From Siphonodentalium dalli (lineage: Eukaryota; Mollusca; Scaphopoda; Gadilida; Siphonodentaliidae): a stretch of 64,000 bases of DNA. How positions within the stretch are numbered: position 1 is the first letter of the stretch; the number at the start of each line of letters is the position of its first letter. Positions 57,290-64,000 of the stretch are shown here, piece after piece. The stretch covers positions 79,822,705 to 79,886,704 of the forward strand of contig CP136067.1 in assembly GCA_032622095.1 (NCBI GenBank), read 5' to 3'. The translations under genes and the position numbers were made by a program. The notes under the pieces are model-generated. The model searched no databases. It was given only the letters and a program-made list of their open reading frames with translations, and was not told where the DNA came from.

Positions 57290-57919
57290 CTATCAGGTGA
57301 CCCGACTTCGTCCGGGCTTTGACCTTGAATTGACAATTTTGAAGGTCAAGGTCAGGTCGGAGTCACTATTTGACCCGTCCAAAACACTCCCCGGACAAAA
57401 TTACCTGTAGGTATCAAATTTCGTCGAAATCCGTCCAGCAGTTTTCCCGGCCATAGCTAACAGACAAACAAACAGATAGAAGTCCCAAAATATATATTAG
57501 ATCATTTGTGGGTACCCGTTTCAAGGTGAAGATCACCTCGGGCGGAAAAACTGACCCGATGGAAATCTCCCCCATTCCCAGGAACCCCTAAGTACGAACA
57601 GACATAACAATCACACAACACGCTCATGTCTGTACACAGACACAACACGCTCATGTCTGGACACATACACGCTCTTTATCAACGACACTGCGGATATGAA
57701 CGCTCTTTAACTATCACGCGATTAACCCATGAATTTCCATTGCGGTGGCGGGGGATTGGAGAATGAGTGCTCTGACGTTCTCAGAAGCGGTGTGATGACA
57801 CTCCATCTGGGATTTTACCCTTAGATAGGCAGTTTGGGCTAAATCCGTCTGGCAGTTTTCCCGGCCATAGCTAACAGACAAACAGACAAACAAACAGAAG
57901 TCCCAAAATATATATTAGA
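57290..57919. repeat. Two retroposon-tail-like repeats, head to tail
   Basis: The first begins CAGGTGACCCGACTTCGTCC and ends AAGTCCCAAAATATATATTA at about 57500. The second (GGGTACCCGTTTCAAGGTG) ends with the same tail at about 57915. The next unit begins CTAGCCGA and is interrupted by the hAT-type element. Confidence 0.75.
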
Positions 57920-57927
57920 CTAGCCGA

Positions 57928-58774
57928 CAGGGACCAGCCGAGAGGGCGACGTGGGCGACTTCTTCGCCCTAGCGCCGTCCACTTCGCCCTGAAAATTCCA
58001 AAGTTGACTGACGAAAATCGGCAAAATGCCCCAAATAATTTATGATAATTTACAACTGTCAACTGTGATTGCACACAATACCCCACTATCAGGGTGTATC
58101 AGGGTGTTATAAAACAATTAACACCTGTATTACTCCAATCTGGAAGCATGTTGACAACGGAGTCTGATTACTGGCACCTGTGAAAACATCGTCGGACCTC
58201 AAGTGTTAATCTGGTTGTTGCTATTTTTAGATTACCGTGATTACCACACCTTACAATGAAGATTACAACTCACACCTCTCACAATGTGTCAATTCATCAC
58301 TCCCTCTATGGAGTTTGGTTAAAGAAATTTTAAAACAAATTCATTTGTGAAGCATATTAAAATTTCAAACGGGATTACTAACAGAGCACAGTAAAAGTGT
58401 TCATGATTTCGTTTCATTTCGGTTTGATTGGCATTTTTAAAAACCCGAATAATATGAAATAAAATCCTGTCATTCTCCCACAATTACGTTATAAAATGCT
58501 GCTATCCTCTCACAATTATGTTTGGGTATTATTAATAGTTATTAGGGTCATGAAATGAACATAATGACTCCATATTTCAACCATTGTTTCATAAGTTTAA
58601 TTGACATATGTCATCTCTCCTATTTTCGTTCTATATTATTAGCTATTCCTGTCGTAGTACTGATCAATTTAAATTTTGTAGACTCACTTCGCCCTATAGA
58701 ACGGCCACTTCGCCTTATTTTTATAGTAGGGCGAAGTCATTTCGCCCTGAAAATCTGGTCTAGGCTGGTCCCTT
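57928..58774. mobile_element. hAT-type non-autonomous element with 8-bp duplication
   Basis: The left end is CAGGGACCAGCC and the right end GGCTGGTCCCTT (one mismatch at the last base). Exact 8-bp duplications CTAGCCGA flank it at 57920-57927 and 58775-58782. The uninterrupted target is seen at 41085 (CTAGCCGATGAGCCC). Subterminal CTTCGCCCT and GGGCGAAG words occur at both ends. At 847 bp with no transposase, it is a MITE-like hAT. Confidence 0.88.
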
Positions 58775-58782
58775 CTAGCCGA

Positions 58783-59485
58783 TGAGCCCAACGTTGGCTG
58801 GCGTCGCACATGCTCGGCGACCCAATAAAATTCGTATCCGGGGCAAGATACATTCACATACCAAATTTCAAGTCGATAGCTCCACCCGTTTCCGAGATCT
58901 CGTCTGCGCATGCGCGAAGCGGGCGCTGCATGGGCTCGGTGACCCGATAAAATTCGTATCCGGGGCAAGATACATTCACATAGCAAATTTCAAGTCGATA
59001 GCTCCACCCGATTCCGAGATCTCGTCTGTAATTTCAAGTCGATAGCTCTACCCATTTCCGAGATCTGGTCTGGTCTGCTCATGCGCGAAGCTGGCGTCAC
59101 ACGGGCTCGGCGACCCGATAAAAATTCGTATCCGGGGCAAGATACATTCACATAGCAAATTTCAAGTCGATAGCTCCACCCATTTCCGATGTATCGTCTG
59201 CGCATGCGCGAAGCTGGCGTCGCACGGCTCAGCGACCCGATAAAATTTGTATCCGGGGCAAGATACATTCACATAGCAAATTTCAAGTCGATAGCTCCAA
59301 CCGTTTCCGAGATCTCATCTGCGCATGCGCGAAGCGGGCGCCACACGGGCTTGCCAATACGACAACGTCGACCGCCTGGTCAAACTACACACGTACCAAG
59401 TTTCGTACCGATCGGTCGAGAATCGTAGATATGTATAAATGACAAACATACAGACGAACAGAGGTCTTCAAAATATATATGAGAT
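58783..59485. repeat. Retroposon-tail-like repeat with ~122-bp internal units
   Basis: This is the continuation of the repeat interrupted by the hAT element. Units carry AAATTCGTATCCGGGGCAAG, TTTCAAGTCGATAGCTCCAC and TCTGCGCATGCGCGAAGC. It ends ACCAAGTTTCGTACCGATCG and GTCTTCAAAATATATATGAG. Related to 41083-41560. Frames of 79-100 codons on both strands are shadows of the units. Confidence 0.8.
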
Positions 59486-59759
59486 ATAATCATGACAAAT
59501 CATAAAAAATAAAATAATTTAATCAATTATATAAATATTTTCCATGTGCTTTCTCAGTTGTCAACCGATCTTTGCGTGGAAAGTGACGTCACATTACACT
59601 ACGCTCGAAAGTACACCACCCTGGCCATAGGTGTAGCGAACATAGCCCGGCGTATTTACGCCCGGTCATTCCATTCATTGCCCATTGTAATTTCATTACC
59701 AATTGTAGCCAAGCGTAATTAATAGAATTGCCCCCTTGTTATGGGACTGGGAGTAATAA

Positions 59760-59992
59760 TACAGCATGCCCTAAATAATCGACTCCTTAACCACAGAAGA
59801 ATTATGGGTAACTTTGCAGGATTTAGTGGGAAATAAGGCTTGTTGCCATTCATCGGAAAGCTCTCAGTGAGAATCGGAAAGCTCTGTGAGAGCTTTCCGA
59901 TGAATGGCAACAAGCCATATTTCCGACTAAATCTTGAAATGTTATCCATAATTCTGCTGTGGTTAAGGAGTCGATTATTTAGGTCATTACTG
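59760..59992. mobile_element. Foldback MITE (CAGTAATGC family), copy C
   Basis: The left end is CAGCATGCCCTAAATAATCG and the right end the approximate complement ending CATTACTG at 59992. The central palindrome GCTTGTTGCCATTCATCGGA with its complement is intact. The downstream flank (AATGATTCTATTTTCAG) supplies the acceptor of the next exon. Confidence 0.85.
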
Positions 59993-60009
59993 AATGATTC
60001 TATTTTCAG

Positions 60010-60301
60010 ACAATATATCTAAAATGAAGTTGAAGTGAAGTAAAGGCAGCATGAAGACAACCTCCATGGAGTTTGTCCAGTTGTTTCTTACTCTCCATTT
60101 GTGATGGCCAGAATTTCTCCTGAGGAGAAAATCTTTCTGCGTTCCATAGCATCACCTGATAACAGCACTAGTCTTACTGAAATGGAGGAGGCTGTGCCCA
60201 TGACCAGTCGCTCTACCAGTATGGTGACGCTGGTCCATAATGACAGGGCCAGTGTATCGGACAGCGATGTGGGCGCCGGTGGTCTCATTCTGGATCAAAC
60301 G
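60010..60301 (+). CDS. Candidate exon of an unidentified host gene
   Basis: The acceptor TTCTATTTTCAG ends at 60009. An ATG with a good context (GTGATGG) at 60104 opens 66 codons up to a consensus donor, G|GTAAGT, at 60302. The residues are ARISPEEKIFLRSIASPDNS, then TSLTEMEEAVPMTSRSTSMV, then TLVHNDRASVSDSDVGAGGL and ILDQT. Serine- and acid-rich, with an SDSD stretch like a cytoplasmic phosphorylated region. The frame is also open upstream back to a stop at about 60041, so the ATG may be internal if the acceptor is elsewhere. The exon ends in phase 0, which fits the next exon. I do not recognise the protein. Confidence 0.55.
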
Positions 60302-60466
60302 GTAAGTCACCTGTGGTAGTTGCAACCATTTAGTCAGTATTTAGTGCAGGGGCATCCTTTGCACGTTGATTCGGCATTGAGAGATACATTGAATAAGTGC
60401 ATTTTCGAGTCATTTACCAGTCATTCATCTTTTCGACAGGCCTGTTCTCATAATTATCATATCTAA

Positions 60467-60600
60467 CAGTAATGCTCTAATTAATCGACTCAGTGAGAGC
60501 TTTCTGATGAATGGCAACAAGCCATATTTCCGGCTAAATCTTGAAAAGTTATCCATAATTCTGCTGTGGTTGAGGAGTCGATTATTTAGGGCATTACTGA
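60467..60600. mobile_element. Foldback MITE (CAGTAATGC family), copy D
   Basis: CAGTAATGCTCTAATTAATC at the left and GGGCATTACTG at the right, with one arm of the central palindrome lost. Confidence 0.75.
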
Positions 60601-60616
60601 ATGATTCTATTTTGCA

Positions 60617-60749
60617 GTCGGAAATATGGCTTGTTGCCATTCATCGGAAAGCTGATGAATGGCAACAAGCCATATTTCCGACTAAATCCTGAAAAGTTAC
60701 CCATAATTCTGGTGTGGTTAAGGGGTCGATTAATTAGAGCATTACTGTA
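60617..60749. mobile_element. Foldback MITE (CAGTAATGC family), copy E, left end lost
   Basis: TCGGAAATATGGCTTGTTGC with its complement, then the right end GAGCATTACTG before TA at 60748-60749. It abuts a second copy of the acceptor-like AATGATTCTATTTTGCAG at 60600-60617. Confidence 0.75.
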
Positions 60750-60817
60750 TTTGTCTCTCACCCCCTAATGTGACTCCATTCCCATGATAACAACCACATC
60801 AACAGCCAAGCTAACAG

Positions 60818-60946
60818 CAACTTGTACAGTACCTGGAGTATGGTGCCCTTTGTGGATCTTTTGATCCAAAAGCATCCGGGACACATTCTCCAGATGCCGT
60901 CGATATCCCATTACTTTCCCCACCCATCTCTAATCAGCCTCTTTGA
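60818..60946 (+). CDS. Candidate last exon, in phase with the exon at 60010
   Basis: After a CTAACAG acceptor at 60811-60817 the frame reads QLVQYLEYGALCGSFDPKAS, then GTHSPDAVDIPLLSPPISNQ, then PL, and stops at 60944-60946. It joins in phase 0 to LILDQT of the preceding exon. The serine/proline-rich tail suits a C terminus. Other nearby acceptors (CAACAG at 60805, TACAG at 60829) would shift or shorten it. A second frame over the same bases is open from about 60783 to 61004 (WSMVPFVDLLIQKHPGHILQ and onward), so the frame choice rests on the splice phase. Product unrecognised. Confidence 0.45.
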   Translation, partial: QLVQYLEYGALCGSFDPKASGTHSPDAVDIPLLSPPISNQPL

Positions 60947-62082
60947 AAAGCTGATGGAAATCCTATATTGGAACTGCGTCTCTAGAACTTTCTATAAAAA
61001 TTAGGTTCTGTGTAGAAGTGATTCCCTCCATTTCATTGGAGAGTGGTGCAGCCTGCGTGTGATTTCATTGTTTTATGGCATAGCAGATCACATCAGAGAT
61101 CAGAGGTCAATGACGTGTTGACAATTTTGCCACACATTGTCAAACTCAACTATTATATATTGTTGGAAAACTGAATACAGTCAACGATATTCATGACTGA
61201 TTATTCTTTCACATCGAGTTGTATTTATAACTATTTCCAAATACTACGATTCTCACAAACATTTACTATGCCAGGAATGCACTCCATATTTGGAAACTGT
61301 TTATTATGTCATGTTGGGAATGCCGCATCGTCATAGAAATGAAATATTATGGACACTTCCAGAGACTTAATTCTGATATAGGATTTTCGTCAGCTTTTCA
61401 AAGAGACTGCTCATATTGAAATCCTCATATTTAAATGATATCATAACAACTTCCAATTTTAAATGAAGAACTAATTTGGTAACTACGATGTAGTCCATCT
61501 ATGGGTATAAACATTTAACCACTCATGAAATGACGTTTGAACAATTACACCCACAGTAGAAATTATACCCACAGTATGTTGTAAAGCTGAAATTCACAAA
61601 ATAGGTGATACACACACACTAACGTAGAAAATTATGGTATAAATTGCTAATCTTATCTGGCTTGTCACTAGTCCCACCCCATTATAATAATGGCTGTCGT
61701 GTTTACATACACTTGCCGCCAAGTTACCGCCAATGACATTGCACGTAGTTTGTTTTAAGTGTGTTGTCTGTTTGAAGACTACATCTCTCACTCTGACCAT
61801 TGTGTTGTCATGAATCCTGTTAAAAGTCTCATCCTTTTGTTGACAGTGGTTGTGAAGCTTGTAATAGGACCTTTGTCTGCTAACATTTACTACCTTATCA
61901 GGTATCTTCTCCTGTAGGCAATTAAGCCCTTGAAATTCTCTGTGATACATTGATCAGCCCCGTCTATTAAATGCAGCTTTGGAGTAACGTGATTGTAGCT
62001 GGCTATGCAGTTTGTTTCAACAAGGACGTGTAATTTTCCAACAGGATGCAGCAAGCTGAAGGCTATATATTGTACTAGAAGG
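60947..62082. other. Probable 3' untranslated or intergenic sequence
   Basis: Contains a minus-strand 118-codon frame (61594-61950) that has no recognised domain and no clear splice sites. A (CA)n tract lies near 61610. No repeats otherwise. Confidence 0.35.
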
Positions 62083-62805
62083 TGACCCGACTTCGTCCGG
62101 GCTTTGACCTTGAATTGTCCATTTTAAAGGTCAAGGTCAAATGGGGTCACGATTTGATCAGTCCAAAATACTGCACGGACAAAAGTACCCGACAAACGTG
62201 CCCGTCGAAATCCATCCGGTTTTACCCGATTTGACCTTGAATTGATCATTTAGAAGGCCAAGGTGAGGTCGGGGTCACGATTTGACCCGTCAAAAACACT
62301 CAGTGGACAAAAGTAACCCCATGTATCAAATTTCGTCAAAATCCAATCAAAATTGGCGATTTGACCTTGAATTGACCCGATTTCAAGGTCAAGGTCACGT
62401 CGCACTGGCAAATTAATGAGCCTATGCCACTCCCCGGCTGAAAATACCCCCACATACCAAGTTTAATCGAAATCCTGTGATATTCGGGCGTTTGACCTTG
62501 AAATGACCCTATTTCAGGGTCAAGGTCATGTCGCACAGGCAAATGTCACCGCTCGGCCGAAAATACCCCCACATACCAAGTTTCATCTAAATCCCGAGAT
62601 ATTCGGGCGTTTGACCTTGAAATTACCCGATTTCAAGGTCAATGTCACGTCGCACGGGCAAATTAATAGGCCTATGCCAGTTCCCGGCCGAAAATACCCC
62701 CACATACCAAGTTTCATCGAAATCGGTTAGGCCGTTTTCGAGTCCATCGCGAACACACAGACAGACACACAGACAGACAGATCTTCCAAAATATATAATA
62801 GACTA
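62083..62805. repeat. Retroposon-tail-like repeat with ~120-bp units
   Basis: Starts AAGGTGACCCGACTTCGTCC. TTTGACCTTGAA begins internal units near 62103, 62227, 62349, 62491 and 62609. Each unit includes CAAGGTCAAGGTCA or a variant. It ends CATACCAAGTTTCATCGAAA, GGCCGTTTTCGAGTCCATCG, CAGACAGACA and AAAATATATAATAGACTAG. Confidence 0.8.
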
Positions 62806-63553
62806 GAAGGTGACCCGACTTTGTCCGGGGTTTGACCTTGAATTGTCTATTTTGAAGGCCAAGGTCAAGTAGGGTCACGATTTGACCCGTCCAAAACACT
62901 GCCCGAACAAAAGTACTTGTCGAAATCCATCCGGTTTTACCCGATTTGACCTTTTAACCCGATTTGATTTCAACTCAAGTATATAAACGCGCCTCATATA
63001 CACACGCTATCAAGTTTCAACGTAAAGATAAATTACCATCGGTGCCCGAGTTATCGCCAAGATGTCTGAAACAGTCAAATGCATCGGCCGGTTAAGCGTT
63101 AACGTGATCTAAAGTTATGACCTCTATTAACGACGTCATAGAAGTTACGCATTGTTTTTATCCTGATGGAAGATAGTACCACTTCTTCTTGATAATTGAG
63201 GCAGATAACTAAAACGGATACATACGCATTATATATCGTTGGAAAAAGGAAACACGAAAGATTCTCACAGTGTCATTATTATGACTGGCATTATATTATT
63301 CGCGCTGTTTCGAATCGATTTGTAAGCACTGAACTCAAATGAAAGTCCCGTAACACAGCGTAAAAACAGATTTGACCTCGGCACGTGAAAAGTTGACCTC
63401 GGATCTGAAAATTAATATGCCTATGCCACTTCCCGACCGATAGTACCCTCACATACGAAGTTTCATCGAAATCGGCTAGGCCGTTTTCGAGTCCATCGCG
63501 ATCACACACACAGACACACACACACACAGATCTTCCAAAATATATAATAGATA
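62806..63553. repeat. Second tail-like repeat copy, interrupted in the middle
   Basis: Begins AAGGTGACCCGACTTTGTCC directly after the preceding tail and ends with GGCCGTTTTCGAGTCCATCG, (AC)n and CAAAATATATAATAGAT. The middle (about 62995-63395) does not match the family and may be a separate sequence. Confidence 0.7.
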
Positions 63554-64000
63554 GGAGATTAAATCGAGATCAAATTCAATTTTAGTATTCATTCATGTGT
63601 ACCATGTGACATCATCCTATCATGTGACTGACTTGGGAGAAATAGTAGTGAAGTGGACTGGAATCCACTAGAAATGCAGTCCAGTCAGCCCATCCCATTG
63701 TCGTGTAGTACCCTGCCTGGACTGGCATAATAAATCCCCTATTAAAATAACAGAAACACATAACTAATGAACCCAGTATAAATAGTGTTTATTCAACTCG
63801 CTTGGAAGTTGCAATCCAATTGCTGTTAGTGTTTGATATATCATGCATAAGTATGCATATCTTATTTGCACGCATTTAACTTAATTGTTACTGTTATGTA
63901 TGGAACAACACCAATACCATTTGGGAAATGTATAACTTATCTATAGATGCGTGTACCTTTAATTCAGGTATGATAAATATGAGAAACTTGGTACCTAATA
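63554..64000. other. Right flank, unassigned
   Basis: AT-rich sequence. I see no gene, splice signal or recognised repeat. Confidence 0.4.

Noticed and set aside
61594-61950. 118-codon minus-strand frame as a gene
   Set aside because: No domain, no splice or start context, and ORFs of this length are expected by chance in a 64-kb window.

Overview
This is eukaryotic, AT-rich, repeat-dominated DNA from an animal. There are no operons, no long uninterrupted reading frames and no prokaryotic gene spacing. The dominant repeats are elements of roughly 0.9-2 kb with a ~160-bp tandem core, subterminal inverted repeats beginning AGCTCAACTT and a 3' hairpin. That architecture matches the pearl/BIV160/HINE (Helentron-associated) elements described in bivalves, so a mollusc or another lophotrochozoan is my best guess. 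The organism is an inference only.

Layout. 1-1.4 kb: flank with a TTAA MITE (584-983). 1.4-7.2 kb: a large foldback whose left arm carries two further elements, one inside the other (1899-3320 and 2050-3062). 8.3-9.6 kb: ~250-bp satellite and a GCCGAC-rich block. 9.6-16.7 kb: a pearl/HINE copy split by a ~6 kb insertion that itself contains a long-inverted-repeat element. 18.4-18.9 kb: a broken relative of RPAP2/Rtr1. 21.8-23.7 kb: a second pearl/HINE copy. 24.2-24.6 kb: a second TTAA MITE, inverted relative to the first. 24.9-25.6 kb: a CR1-like LINE endonuclease fragment. 25.6-27.7 kb: a degenerate repeat cluster. 29.5-31.1 kb: a third pearl/HINE copy. 31.4-33.8 kb: an almost complete but dead Tigger/pogo transposon. 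35.6-41.6 kb: retroposon-tail-like repeats with a nearly identical ~1.14-kb tandem duplication. 42.3-42.7 kb: minisatellite. 43.6 kb: a candidate terminal exon. 48-52.9 kb: two pearl/HINE copies next to arrays of the CTTAAG-centred palindrome. 54.0-54.9 kb: a sixth, truncated pearl/HINE copy and a hAT transposase C-terminal scrap. 57.3-59.5 kb: retroposon-tail-like repeats with a hAT-type non-autonomous element bearing an 8-bp duplication. 60.0-60.95 kb: two exons that splice in phase, among foldback MITEs. 62.1-63.6 kb: tail-like repeats carrying repeated AGGTCA-type motifs.

Host coding content is sparse: candidate exons near 43.7 kb and 60.0-60.9 kb, an unassigned frameshifted ORF pair at 51.5-51.8 kb, and the RPAP2-like pseudogene. 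Every recognisable transposase or endonuclease is broken. The window therefore reads as intronic or intergenic sequence built by repeated nesting of non-autonomous elements. I see no gene system acting as a unit.
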